The notes under the pieces were generated by a model. That model searched no databases and was not told where the DNA came from. It saw nothing but the letters and a program-made list of their open reading frames with translations. A program made the translations under genes and the position numbers. Positions 55,111 through 63,947 of a stretch of DNA of 64,000 nt are shown here, piece by piece. The stretch is from Polyangiaceae bacterium (GTDB lineage: Bacteria; Myxococcota_A; Polyangia; Polyangiales; Polyangiaceae): positions 1-64,000 of the forward strand of contig JABSRN010000067.1 in the NCBI GenBank assembly GCA_013214025.1. The letters run 5' to 3'. Each line of letters begins with the position of its first letter. The stretch's first letter is position 1.

Positions 55111-55851
55111 CTAGTTGCAAGCCGGGTGCACGATCGCCACCGCATCGAGATCGAACACCCCGTCCAGATCGCTATCGAGATCCAGTCGATCGGTGATGCG
55201 TACGTAGCGCACGTAAGGCAAACCCAGATCCGCAAGATCAAAAGCATCGCCGCCCGCTAGCTCGGGATCGGTAGCGTCGATATCGTTCTCTTCGGCGTGA
55301 GCGAGAACGGGGCGCCAGCCAGCGCAGTCGCCGTACTCCGGCTCGCTCGCGGTGCACGAGAACTCGTAGAAGGTCTCGCCATCTTGGCTCACGCTCACGG
55401 TGGCGAGCTCGGCGAATACGGTGTCGCTACCCTGGGGAACGAAAGCGTTCTCAAACACGATAAAATCGGGCCCATCGCCGTCGACGATGGCGTTGCCACC
55501 GAAGGCCAAGGTCACCTCCCCGCCATTGCCGAGGGCGACTACGTCGAAGGAACCGGAGGCGGCTCCCGCGCCTCGCGGCGGGCCGAAAATGTTGTCGGGG
55601 AATTCGTCTTGGCCGTAATCCTGGCCAGTACCGAACTCGTGCTCGATAACTTCGCTGGCGAATACCGATAGCGGTACTTCGCAGGCGTCCAGACTGTCGA
55701 GTCCAAGAACGGCTACCGCCTCGGCGGCGCCGTCCGCGCTGCTCACGCCGGCGTCGTTGCCGACGATGTTGTCGGTAGTTTCATCCGTACCGCAGGCCGA
55801 AAGGCCGACGACGGTACAGATACATAAGAAAATTAGAGAATGCTGGGTCAC
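55111..55851 (-). CDS. Surface lipoprotein of the B12 operon
   Basis: A 246-residue lipoprotein. GTG start with GAGGAG nine bases upstream, lipobox LSAC, Asp/Ala-rich linker, then a beta-rich domain with [36 protein letters not shown] and [20 protein letters not shown], a pattern of cell-surface proteins often encoded beside BtuB-like receptors. The Asp-rich end may bind calcium. It is the first gene behind the reverse cobalamin riboswitch and ends just before the receptor gene. A cobalamin-binding or capping role is inferred. Confidence 0.7.
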   Translation of the reverse strand: MTQHSLIFLCICTVVGLSACGTDETTDNIVGNDAGVSSADGAAEAVAVLGLDSLDACEVPLSVFASEVIEHEFGTGQDYGQDEFPDNIFGPPRGAGAASGSFDVVALGNGGEVTLAFGGNAIVDGDGPDFIVFENAFVPQGSDTVFAELATVSVSQDGETFYEFSCTASEPEYGDCAGWRPVLAHAEENDIDATDPELAGGDAFDLADLGLPYVRYVRITDRLDLDSDLDGVFDLDAVAIVHPACN

Positions 55852-55865
55852 TGGGATCTCCTCGA

Positions 55866-56060
55866 GCGAGCTCGCGCTCTCGAGAGAAAGTTCCTCGAAC
55901 GATATTGTTCGAGCGTTGCAACCCGGGTCATCCGACTCCCCTCGTGCTCCCTAGAACATTGATAGTTCTGTAGAACCCGAAGGTTACGGCGGCGGCTCCG
56001 CGCCGGACTCTCACCGGCTTCCCACTAGTGCCAAAGCACCACCCCGTGCTCACGGGGACA
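55866..56060 (-). ncRNA. Cobalamin riboswitch controlling the receptor operon
   Basis: Reading on the minus strand: GGTGCTTTGGCAC, GTGGGAAGCCGGTGAGAGTC, CGGAGCCGCCGCCGTAAC, and a B12 box GAGTCGGATGACCCGGGTTG near 55940 to 55920. These are the core segments of the class in order. Behind it lies a hairpin CTCGAAC/GTTCGAG, then a CTCGAG-rich stem that includes the ribosome site GAGGAG of the first gene. Control is probably by hiding that site when adenosyl- or other cobalamin is bound. Confidence 0.82.
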
Positions 56061-56164
56061 TCACAACGCCGGGACTCAATCACAAGCGCCCCCTGCTTGG
56101 CAAGCTGCTCGGATTGACACCTCAGTGAAAGGGGCGTTAAGAATTCAGCTAATTACATAGTTAT

Positions 56165-56365
56165 TTCAACGTCACGGGTGCCCGCGCTGGGCATAACAGG
56201 GAAGTTCGGTGAAATGCCGACGCGGTTCCCGCCACTGTAAGGGGTCAACACCCCGAGCCAGGATACCTACCCGAGACAAACCAACAGCATTGCGTGGACA
56301 CAGAGCTGTTGGTCGAGAGCTCTCGCTCTACCCGACGTCCTCACGACCTTGGGTTTTTTCGTTTG
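56165..56365 (+). ncRNA. Cobalamin riboswitch controlling the lipoprotein at 56387
   Basis: Plus-strand core: GGGTGCCC, AACAGGGAA, GGTGAAATGCC, CCCGCCACTGTAA and the B12 box AGCCAGGATACCT (about 56236 to 56270). Downstream is a stem CCAACAGC/GCTGTTGG (56281 to 56312), a likely part of the kissing-loop region, and then GGGTTTTTTCG before the gene, which may be the U run of a terminator-type switch. The two riboswitches are back to back in one 535-base gap. Confidence 0.9.
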
Positions 56366-56386
56366 TTCAGTTCAGAAAGCTAGCTC

Positions 56387-57046
56387 ATGCGTACTTCATC
56401 TATCCTTTTATCCGCCCTCGCTATCAGTGCTCTCTCCCTCGTCGCCTGCGAGGACGACAAGAAAACGACCGGCCGCACCGATTCCGGCTCCAACAACGGC
56501 ACGACAGATTCCGGCAGCGGCGACTCGACCGCCAGCGACTCCAACTCCAGCGTCACGACTACCCCCTGTACCATCACCGCCCGCGCCGGCGCCGATGCAT
56601 CCCAGATGCCCCCGGGCAGGATGACCGATGAATGGGGCACCAGTTGGACGATTACCGGCGATACCATCACCACCGGATCCGAGGACTGGGGATACACGAT
56701 CTACATCGTAGATGTTATCGACGCGACCACCTTGACGGTCATCGCTCAAACCGCCTGCGACTCAACCTACAACCCGGGCGACTGGGCTGTATTCGAATTC
56801 GAGATGGAGGGCGGGGACTTGTACACTTGCCAGAGCACGTACAACGCCAAGAGTGCCGAGGAAGCGGCGACCGCCGAACGCGCCAACAAGGCCGACCTGC
56901 TGGTAGCAGGCTGCAACGGCTCGCCTTGGACTAATATGGGCCCGCCGAACTCGGCTGAGGCCGGAGCCGGAACTGACAGCGGCAGCGCGGTCGACAGCGG
57001 TAACACCGATAGCGGCAACCCGGTCGATAGCGGCGACGCCGGCTGA
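56387..57046 (+). CDS. B12-riboswitch-controlled lipoprotein of unknown function
   Basis: A 219-residue lipoprotein: signal peptide with lipobox LVAC (Cys about 21), a Ser/Asp/Thr/Gly-rich linker (about 25 to 60), a compact central domain (GTSWTITGDTITTGSEDWGY, ATTLTVIAQTACD, GDWAVFEFEMEGGDLYTCQS) with several cysteines and a Gly/Ser/Asp-repeat tail (DSGNTDSGNPVDSGD). The domain is not recognised. Its strict placement behind a cobalamin riboswitch and opposite a B12-receptor operon suggests a role in cobamide capture or in a B12-replaced process. Confidence 0.8.
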   Translation: MRTSSILLSALAISALSLVACEDDKKTTGRTDSGSNNGTTDSGSGDSTASDSNSSVTTTPCTITARAGADASQMPPGRMTDEWGTSWTITGDTITTGSEDWGYTIYIVDVIDATTLTVIAQTACDSTYNPGDWAVFEFEMEGGDLYTCQSTYNAKSAEEAATAERANKADLLVAGCNGSPWTNMGPPNSAEAGAGTDSGSAVDSGNTDSGNPVDSGDAG

Positions 57047-57070
57047 GCCACTTCGCTCAACACGCCAAGG

Positions 57071-57097
57071 CCCCGGGGTGTAGCGCCTCGGGGTTTT
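57071..57097 (+). terminator. Rho-independent terminator after the lipoprotein gene
   Basis: Stem CCCCGGGGTG/CGCCTCGGGG with loop TAG and a T4 run. It also faces the end of the reverse gene at 57115. Confidence 0.75.
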
Positions 57098-57114
57098 CGC
57101 GTTTGGAGTCGAGG

Positions 57115-58515
57115 TCACTCGCCGAAGGAAACGCGGCCGGCTACCATTGTCATGCGAATATCGCCAGAGTCGAGAGTGTCGCGAACCTTCGCCCACGGCT
57201 TCGTCATCAAGCAGAGATCGGCGGCTACCCCGACTTGAACGCGTCGTGGGATGCCGCCGGGGCACGCCGGTGGCGTCGTAAATAGCGCCAGCGCCTGCTC
57301 TGGCGACAGTGCTTCCTTAGCACCGATGCATTGGCCCTTCGCTGTTTTTCGGTCCACCGCGGCCTGCATGCACACCCAGGGATCCGCATCTCCGAATGGG
57401 GCATCGGTGCCGCCGCCGAGATGCACTCCCGCCTCCAACCAGCCTTGGCAGCGATACAACCACGGTTGATCCGCCGGGCTCACGTCCTCCAGGTATTGAT
57501 CGCCGCGCTGACGAATGAACTGCGGCTGGGTCACGATAGTGAGCGGAGACGCCGCCACGAGCTTCAGCGCATCCGGAGGCGCCACGGCTGCGTGTTCCAG
57601 GCGATCACCGCGTATCACACCGGCGGCTGCAAACGCCGCTGTGGCGAACACCAGCTCCGTGCGGGTCACGCAATGAATCGCCACCTGCCGGCGATCCTTG
57701 TGCACCGTGCGTATGGTCGCCGTGAGTTCATCGAGACTCGGCAGGCGGTCTTCGTCCAATAGCAATTTCACGGCGCCCAGCACGACAAATGGCGGAACCG
57801 GGATCCTCGATCCCAGCTCCGCTACCCCCATGGCCACCAGTCGTTGCGGCAAAGCCCCGCTCGCCATCTCGGAACTGAAGAGCTGGAGCTCCCGCAAGGC
57901 GTTGTGCGGCGTGGTATCGGTCACGCCCGTGACGCCGTAGCTCGACAGCTGTCTCCCCACATCGCTAAGACTCACTTCGACTTTGGGCCACCCCAGTTGA
58001 CTGCGCAGCCAATCGTCGCTACGAAATATTCTGCCGCTGACTCGACCGTTGATTCGCTCAAGCCCCGGTAGATCACCCTGCCCATCCAGCGCCAGGACTT
58101 CGAGGGCCAAGCTATTGAGCATCCATAGGGCTCCGCTCCGGTGCTGCAATCGCAGTGGGGCGTGGGAACAAATCGCGTCGAGACGATCGCGATCGAGCGG
58201 ACCGGCAACCGACTCATGATACTGCACGCCGCGAATCCAGCCGCTCGCCCCCGGAGTCGCCATTCCGAGAGCGTTGGCCAGGTCCGCTTCATCGGCGAGC
58301 CGCTCAGGTCCACACGCCACCGAATTCCTAGCCGCAGCCAGGGCCATCAAGTGGATGTGATGGTCGTGCAAGCCCACAATCAACGCGCCACCGTCTGCCT
58401 CGAGCACTGTCTCATTCGGCGCAGCACTCAGGGACGTATCCAGCTCGGTAATCACGCCATTGGCGATGCGCAGATCTTGACGTTCGCGCGCCACTTCCGC
58501 GTTTCGAATCAACAT
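57115..58515 (-). CDS. YtcJ-like amidohydrolase (amidohydrolase 3 family)
   Basis: A 466-residue metal-dependent hydrolase. The N-terminus MLIRNAEVARERQDLRIANG and the metal motif LIVGLHDHHIHL are typical; VAIHCVTRTEL, GDRLEHAAVAP and GGGTDAPFGDADPW carry further metal and active-site residues. The first ATG, MLIRNAE, was chosen because the frame runs over the previous gene. These enzymes cleave amides or exocyclic bonds in diverse substrates. It is followed or preceded on the same strand by a CoA-transferase; the two are 19 bases apart and probably in one operon. Confidence 0.85.
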   Translation of the reverse strand: MLIRNAEVARERQDLRIANGVITELDTSLSAAPNETVLEADGGALIVGLHDHHIHLMALAAARNSVACGPERLADEADLANALGMATPGASGWIRGVQYHESVAGPLDRDRLDAICSHAPLRLQHRSGALWMLNSLALEVLALDGQGDLPGLERINGRVSGRIFRSDDWLRSQLGWPKVEVSLSDVGRQLSSYGVTGVTDTTPHNALRELQLFSSEMASGALPQRLVAMGVAELGSRIPVPPFVVLGAVKLLLDEDRLPSLDELTATIRTVHKDRRQVAIHCVTRTELVFATAAFAAAGVIRGDRLEHAAVAPPDALKLVAASPLTIVTQPQFIRQRGDQYLEDVSPADQPWLYRCQGWLEAGVHLGGGTDAPFGDADPWVCMQAAVDRKTAKGQCIGAKEALSPEQALALFTTPPACPGGIPRRVQVGVAADLCLMTKPWAKVRDTLDSGDIRMTMVAGRVSFGE

Positions 58516-58534
58516 GCCGCGCAACCTTCGCAAC

Positions 58535-60034
58535 TCATGACGCGGCAATCCCGAACTCGCGTAACACCGCTGCGGTGTCGGCGCCCAAGGCGGCAGCCGT
58601 TGGCATGCCCTCGCGGCTTTTCGGCTCACTCACCGAATAACCAGTGCCATCCACGACGACGCAGTCACTGGTAGGATCTGACTCGAGCTCAATGGTGAGA
58701 ACGCGCGCCGGCTCCAGAGAGGCCGCGTAACCCGCCACACCAGCCAGGGATAAATCCACCAGCACGCCGCCGCCAGCGCGCCACGATGCCAGCGCAGCCA
58801 CTGCGGCATGAAGCCCCGTTAGTGGATCGGCGATAGCATCGCCGCAAAACCGCGAGCCTTCAGCGGACTCCGTGTACAGCCCGGCGCTCACAGCGGCGTC
58901 ATCTCCAAATGCCACCCACTCGCCCTCGGGCATGGCCCTGCCGTAACCCGTAATGCTAATCCAACTGAGCCCCTTTGTGTCCCGCACCAAGTCTTCAGCC
59001 ACGATCCCCAACTGACGCAAAGCGCGGGGACGGGAACTTTCAATCACGATGTCGGCTTGTTTGATTAGGTCGGTGAGCGTCGCCACGCCGTGTTCCGTCC
59101 CAAGATCGACGGCACAACTGCGTTTGCCCCCGTTCAGAAGACGAAAAAATCCAGCGTCGCCTAGCCGCGCGCCATCGGGGCGGGATTCACTTTCCACTTT
59201 GATCACTCGGGCGCCATGACTGAGAAGCAATTGCGCCGCCAAAGGGCCGGCCCAAAGAGCGCTCAAGTCGAGTACGACCGGTCTCGCCAACGCGATAGAG
59301 TCGCCCGAGACCCTATCCGCAGCGGATCGCCAACGCTCGATTTGACACCACTCGGTCACAGTCTCGCGAGACTTTGCCTGGGACACCGCCATGCCCATCA
59401 GGCGGGCTCGTGAAACCAACGCGTCGCAACTCTGATGTCGAAGTTGCGACGCTAGGGAGGCCCACGCCGAATCATCCTTTTCATCTGCCTTGGAGAGTTC
59501 AGCGGCAGCCAACGTGCTGTCCTTAGCTTCCAACCAAGCGGGCACTAGCTCCCAGTCAGAATGCCGCGGCAGATTCACGGCGAGTTCGCCGTCGCTCAGC
59601 TTCATCAGCCGGGCGGACCCCGACACCGAAACTCGCCCGCGCCTGGAGTATCGATAGTGAGCAGCGCGCTCGCCGAGCAACGCGGGACCGTCTAAGTCGG
59701 CCGGCGCTCCAGCCAAAGCGCTCAGCGCCCATGCCGCCCCAGACATGGCGCTCGCCACGGGAGCGGGGGGCAAGTCAGGCAGTTCCGCTTGCCCGCTCAG
59801 CGCCATCGCGCCGGATGAAGCCCAGAGCGATGTGTCGCTATCTCCGGGATCTAGCTCTACATTTGTCCAGTCAACGGTCGCCCCCAACTGGGACAGCACA
59901 CGATCGGCGTGCAGCTGTGCCGGCGCGGTGCGCGGCAGGCATCGGCCCTCCCCCGCGCAATAGCGAAGGGCTGACAATATCTCGCCGTCAGCGCTCATTT
60001 GCCTGGCCTGAGCATGTACGAAACATAGCCCCAT
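58535..60034 (-). CDS. CaiB/BaiF family III CoA-transferase
   Basis: A 499-residue acyl-CoA:carboxylate CoA-transferase. The C-terminal half is a clear family III core: VVLDLSALWAGPLAAQLL, GARVIKVESESRPDGARLGD, FRLLNGGKRSCAVDLGTEHG, DIVIESSRPRALRQLG and a glycine-rich end. The N-terminal half is a degenerate second copy, as in longer BaiF proteins. It moves CoA between acids without ATP. The start at 60034 follows GAGG; an ATG 12 codons later (MSADGEIL) is also supported. Probably part of the acid-activation pathway encoded by the divergent ligase and crotonase genes. Confidence 0.85.
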   Translation of the reverse strand: MGLCFVHAQARQMSADGEILSALRYCAGEGRCLPRTAPAQLHADRVLSQLGATVDWTNVELDPGDSDTSLWASSGAMALSGQAELPDLPPAPVASAMSGAAWALSALAGAPADLDGPALLGERAAHYRYSRRGRVSVSGSARLMKLSDGELAVNLPRHSDWELVPAWLEAKDSTLAAAELSKADEKDDSAWASLASQLRHQSCDALVSRARLMGMAVSQAKSRETVTEWCQIERWRSAADRVSGDSIALARPVVLDLSALWAGPLAAQLLLSHGARVIKVESESRPDGARLGDAGFFRLLNGGKRSCAVDLGTEHGVATLTDLIKQADIVIESSRPRALRQLGIVAEDLVRDTKGLSWISITGYGRAMPEGEWVAFGDDAAVSAGLYTESAEGSRFCGDAIADPLTGLHAAVAALASWRAGGGVLVDLSLAGVAGYAASLEPARVLTIELESDPTSDCVVVDGTGYSVSEPKSREGMPTAAALGADTAAVLREFGIAAS

Positions 60035-60171
60035 CGGGGCCTCGAATCACGCTCCACTGACAGCGGTCCCAGAAGGGCTCAGATTGTCCGATAGCTGTGT
60101 GACTGCCGCACCCCATCGGGTATAAGGCCGACCTCATTCGCAGTCCCCTCTGCACACAAGGAAGAACAGAA

Positions 60172-60480
60172 ATGGCTCAGCTGAAAGCAGGAACCAGGCT
60201 CAAGAGTTCGGTCTGCGCGACCGAGGTGATGGTGATCGCCGCCCCCGACAACGAAGTGGCCGTGACCTGCGGCGGAGCCGCCATGGTGGGCATGAAGGAC
60301 GACCCGATCAGCGGCGCGACCCTCGAAGCGGGCGGCGAGCCCCCGAAAATGGGCAAGCGCTACGTGAACGAAGAGGGCTCCCTAGAATTGCTCTGCACCA
60401 AACCCGGCGAAGGCTCGCTTGCGGTCGGTGGTACGGCCATGGCCATCAAGGGCGCCAAGCCCCTCCCCGCTTCCGACTGA
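60172..60480 (+). CDS. Small conserved protein before an acyl-CoA ligase
   Basis: A 102-residue soluble protein of unnamed family. It contains Cys residues at about 15, 33 and 75 in short motifs (SSVCATEVMVIAAPD, VTCGGAAMVGM, LELLCTKPGEGSLAVGG), with a Gly-rich end. I recall similar proteins beside acyl-CoA ligases in actinobacteria and myxobacteria, but the function is unknown. A ribosome site AAGGAAG precedes it. It lies 10 bases before the ligase gene, so it is co-translated. A metal or iron-sulfur role is possible because of the cysteines, but not shown. Confidence 0.65.
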   Translation: MAQLKAGTRLKSSVCATEVMVIAAPDNEVAVTCGGAAMVGMKDDPISGATLEAGGEPPKMGKRYVNEEGSLELLCTKPGEGSLAVGGTAMAIKGAKPLPASD

Positions 60481-60490
60481 GGACTGAACC

Positions 60491-61990
60491 ATGAACGTGA
60501 TGATGCTGCTGGAGATGGCGGCCACGACCTTCGAGGACCGAGTCGCTATCAAAAACGGCAAGGAAACGCTGACCTACGGCGAGCTCTTTGCCGCCGCGGG
60601 AGCTGCCGCCGAAAAGATCAAGGCGAGCGACGCTCGACGATTGGCAGTGCTCGACGTGAGCACCCTGGCCATTCCCATCGGGCTTTTCGCAGCGGGCTGT
60701 GCCGGCGTGCCCTTTGTACCGCTTAACTACCGACTCACCAAAGAGGAAGTCGAAAAGCTCATCGCGCGGATCACTCCTGCGTACCTCATCACCGATGCGG
60801 CCCGTACGGACGAGCTAGCCAAACTCGACGGCACCCAGGTCATAGCGACCGGAGATTTCGTGAAAGCCGCCCGGGAGGGCAAGGCGGAGACCTCCTGGCC
60901 GATGGACCCCGAGGACGTCGCCGTATTGCTCTTCACCAGCGGTACCACTGGAGCGCCCAAGGCCGCCGTGCTGCGCCAAAAACACCTCGTCAGCTACATC
61001 CTCGGCTCGGTCGAGTTCGCTGGCGCCGGCGAAGACGACTCCACCCTAGTGTGTGTGCCGCCCTATCACGTGGCGGGCATGGCCGCGATTCTCAGCTCGG
61101 TCTACGCTGGGCGGCGCATCATCCAGCTGGCGAATTTCAAGGCCGACGAATGGATCCGTCTGGTCCGCGAAGAAAAGGTCACCAACGCATTCGTGGTCCC
61201 CACCATGCTCACGCGAGTCATCGAAGCCCTCGAAGGTGAAGACTCCGCCAACATGCCGTCTCTCCGCGCCATCTCCTACGGCGGCGGCAAGATGCCCCTC
61301 AGCGTGATCACCAAGGCCATGAAACTCTTTCCGGAGACGGACTTTACGAATGCCTACGGACTGACAGAAACCAGCAGCACCATCGCCGTGCTGGGCCCCG
61401 ACGACCATCGGGAAGCCGCCTCCAGTGATGACCCGAAAATTCAGCGACGCCTCGTCAGCGTCGGAAGACCGCTTCCGACCCTGGAGCTCGAAATCCGAGA
61501 CGACGAGGGCAAAGTTCTCGGCGCTGGGCAACGCGGTGAAATTTACGTGCGCGGCGAGCAAGTCTCCGGCGAGTACGAAGGCAAGGGCAGCCTGCTCGAC
61601 AAGGAGGGCTGGTTCCCCACCCGCGATGCCGGATCCATCGATGAGGGCGGCTATCTCTTCATCGAGGGTCGCGCCGACGATGTGATCGTCCGTGGTGGCG
61701 AAAACATGTCCCCGGGCGAGATCGAAGACGTGATGCTCGAACACGAAGCTGTCGCCGATGCCGCAGTGGTCGGCATCCCCGACGAACAGTGGGGCGAAGC
61801 CGTCGCCGCCGCTGTCGTGCTCAAAGAAGGGCAATCCGTCAGCGTCGAAGCCCTGCAAGCTTTCGTGAAGGAACATCTCCGGTCCTCGCGTGTGCCCCAA
61901 GTCATCAAGTTCAACAAGGAACTGCCCTACAACGAGACGGGCAAGCTGCTCCGTCGCGTCGTCAAAGCCGAGCTCTCCGGCAAGGCCTGA
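60491..61990 (+). CDS. AMP-forming acyl-CoA ligase
   Basis: A 499-residue ANL ligase. Motifs: VLLFTSGTTGAPKAAVLR, FTNAYGLTETSSTIAVLG, GWFPTRDAGSIDEGGYLFIEGRADDVIVRGGENMSPGEIEDVM and the terminal lysine of LPYNETGKLLRRV. All catalytic parts are intact. It is shorter than long-chain FadD enzymes and similar to ligases for cyclic or medium acids. It is in line with the small conserved protein and a crotonase (61997), so the three probably form an operon with an acid-degradation role. Confidence 0.9.
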   Translation: MNVMMLLEMAATTFEDRVAIKNGKETLTYGELFAAAGAAAEKIKASDARRLAVLDVSTLAIPIGLFAAGCAGVPFVPLNYRLTKEEVEKLIARITPAYLITDAARTDELAKLDGTQVIATGDFVKAAREGKAETSWPMDPEDVAVLLFTSGTTGAPKAAVLRQKHLVSYILGSVEFAGAGEDDSTLVCVPPYHVAGMAAILSSVYAGRRIIQLANFKADEWIRLVREEKVTNAFVVPTMLTRVIEALEGEDSANMPSLRAISYGGGKMPLSVITKAMKLFPETDFTNAYGLTETSSTIAVLGPDDHREAASSDDPKIQRRLVSVGRPLPTLELEIRDDEGKVLGAGQRGEIYVRGEQVSGEYEGKGSLLDKEGWFPTRDAGSIDEGGYLFIEGRADDVIVRGGENMSPGEIEDVMLEHEAVADAAVVGIPDEQWGEAVAAAVVLKEGQSVSVEALQAFVKEHLRSSRVPQVIKFNKELPYNETGKLLRRVVKAELSGKA

Positions 61991-61996
61991 TCGCTG

Positions 61997-63022
61997 GTGG
62001 CGTCCGTTGCCCGCTTCCTTTCACTGGGTGAAGGAATCCGGCTATTGGAATCGCCAGACGCCCGCGAAGAGTTCAGTACTCTTGGCGGCACGGCCCTCTT
62101 GGTCCTGGAGGACGACGGCTCCGTACAAGAGCCAGCGTCCCGGAAGGTCAGCGAGGCACTGCGCCAGTTGCCATGTCCGACACTGCTATGCCCGACAGAA
62201 TCGCATGCAGTGTTGGAGGCGAATCGGCGCGAGTACTTTCCCCACATCGACGTAGTGCTCGACGACCGCAAGGCCCTGCCCAACATCGTCGACAACGCCG
62301 GAGCCGCCCCGCTCGCCGCTCTCACCACCGTTCAGCTACTTCGCCACAGTAGGGCTCGCAGCATTCCCGAAGGGCTCTTCGCTGAGAGTCTCGCCTACGG
62401 CATATTGCAAGCAGGACCGGAGTTCGCCAGCTGGCGAAAACGAACACCGCTAATGAACAAGGCGATTGTGAGCGACGGCCCTCCAGTACTCGTCAGCCGT
62501 GAGCAGAGCGTGCTCCGACTGGTCTTCAATCGTCCCGAGATCCGCAACGCGTTTTCCTATGCGGCCCGGGACGCCCTCGTCGAAGCACTGCAGCTCCCGC
62601 TGTTGGACGACAGCATCGAACGCATCGAGTTCAGCGCCGTCGGCAGTTCCTTCTGTAGCGGCGGGCACCTCGACGAATTCGGCAGCTTGAGCGATGCGGT
62701 CAGTGCGCATGCGACGCGCACCACCCGCAGTGCGGGAGCCGAGCTGAATCGCTCCCGCGAACGCGCCTTTGCCCGCGTACACGGCGCGTGCATCGGCGCG
62801 GGCGTGGAACTGCCGAGCTTTTGCGGGCATGTGACCGCTGCGAGGGAAACGTTCTTTCAGCTGCCGGAAATCGCCATGGGTCTGTGCCCAGGTGCCGGTG
62901 GCACCGCGAGCATCCCCGCGCGGATCGGTCGGGAACGCACCACCTATATGGCGCTCAGCGCCGAGCGCATCGATACCGAGCGGGCTCTCGCGTGGGGCCT
63001 GATCGACAAACTAGAAGACTGA
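61997..63022 (+). CDS. Enoyl-CoA hydratase/isomerase family protein
   Basis: A 341-residue protein in two parts. Residues about 1 to 150 are a separate region (VARFLSLGEGIRLLESPD) resembling nothing I can name. The rest is a crotonase: VLRLVFNRPEIRNAFSYAARDALVEAL, the oxyanion-hole FCSGGHLDEFG, ARVHGACIGAGVELPSFCG and the second region FFQLPEIAMGLCPGAGGTASIPARIG. Glu residues of the classical active site are partly replaced, so an isomerase or hydrolase reaction is possible. GTG start, seven bases behind the ligase stop. Confidence 0.8.
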   Translation: MASVARFLSLGEGIRLLESPDAREEFSTLGGTALLVLEDDGSVQEPASRKVSEALRQLPCPTLLCPTESHAVLEANRREYFPHIDVVLDDRKALPNIVDNAGAAPLAALTTVQLLRHSRARSIPEGLFAESLAYGILQAGPEFASWRKRTPLMNKAIVSDGPPVLVSREQSVLRLVFNRPEIRNAFSYAARDALVEALQLPLLDDSIERIEFSAVGSSFCSGGHLDEFGSLSDAVSAHATRTTRSAGAELNRSRERAFARVHGACIGAGVELPSFCGHVTAARETFFQLPEIAMGLCPGAGGTASIPARIGRERTTYMALSAERIDTERALAWGLIDKLED

Positions 63023-63033
63023 CAGTCTTCCGT

Positions 63034-63786
63034 TCAGAGGTCGCTCAATAGCTCGTCGGCGCGGTGAGTGAACTCGTGGCTGGTATTCGGCGTGCGGATT
63101 GCCTTTTGCGCGATACCTTCGGTGAAAGTGTGGCAGCTGCCGCCGATCATAGGCAGGTAAGCACTTGCGTCGCGCACCTCATCGAGGTCCATCATGCGAC
63201 CACTGGAGATGATGCAGGCGCGCCGCAGAGCGATGGCGCCTACGGCGGCTTCAGCGCCCATCACGCTCTCTACCCAAGCGGGGAAGGTCGAGCGGAGGGT
63301 CTGGCCTGCGTAGAGCTCGGGCCCGACGAAATTTAGCCCATCGACTTCCCACTCCAACTTGAGCTCTCCGTTTTGCCGAAGTGTGGTCAGACCGCGACTC
63401 TTGGCGCGATCCGGAACGGCAATATCGTAAACTAAGTCCGCTGTACCCAGTGCGGTATGCGCAATTGCCAGGCAGCTCAGGTCGAACAAGTGTGTGCACT
63501 GGGACCGGCGATCGGCGCCGCCGAGTTTCAAGGTGTCAGTGACTCGCGGCGTTAACGGCATGCCAACCAGTTGATCCAACTTCGGGATGGCATCGGGACA
63601 GGCGGACCACGGCGCGCGAATGGTTTCGGCACTGACACCGGTCACGCTGTTGCCGTCGTGACGCAGCTCCAGATGAAAACGATGAAAGTCGTCTTCCAAA
63701 TCGATCACGACGAGAGCCGACTGGAATGCGAAACGAATACGCCGACGAAAAATTCCTTCGCTGTAAGGGAGCTGGGTCCGAGGCAT
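63034..63786 (-). CDS. DUF2889-like protein
   Basis: A 250-residue soluble protein that fits the DUF2889 pattern: RRRIRFAFQSALVVIDLEDDFHRFHLELRHD, APWSACPDAIPKLDQLVGMPL and ALGTADLVYDIAVPD. Members occur beside acyl-CoA metabolism genes; no biochemical role is known to me. The start ATG is at 63786, about 100 bases from the palindrome at 63884 and divergent from the gene at 63948, so it may be co-regulated with the catabolic cluster. Confidence 0.72.
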   Translation of the reverse strand: MPRTQLPYSEGIFRRRIRFAFQSALVVIDLEDDFHRFHLELRHDGNSVTGVSAETIRAPWSACPDAIPKLDQLVGMPLTPRVTDTLKLGGADRRSQCTHLFDLSCLAIAHTALGTADLVYDIAVPDRAKSRGLTTLRQNGELKLEWEVDGLNFVGPELYAGQTLRSTFPAWVESVMGAEAAVGAIALRRACIISSGRMMDLDEVRDASAYLPMIGGSCHTFTEGIAQKAIRTPNTSHEFTHRADELLSDL

Positions 63787-63883
63787 AGCTGAGTTCCGTT
63801 ATATAGGCCGAAGTCGCCGGTTGGCCATGGGGGGCGCTAGTTCAGGGGTAATGCGTAACCCATCAGAACTACAAGGAAAACAG

Positions 63884-63916
63884 AAATGTGACGATGTGTC
63901 AGATTTGTCTGACACA
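63884..63916. promoter_or_regulatory. Operator-like palindrome, site C
   Basis: AAATGTGAC-GATGT-GTCAGATTT repeats the design of sites A and B (one mismatch). It overlaps a second, tighter inverted repeat, TGTGTCAGA-TTTG-TCTGACACA (63895 to 63916). It lies between the divergent genes at 63786 and 63948, 41 bases before the latter. Confidence 0.7.
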
Positions 63917-63947
63917 GCCGGGGACTCACTGCTACGGTCTGCCCCCT

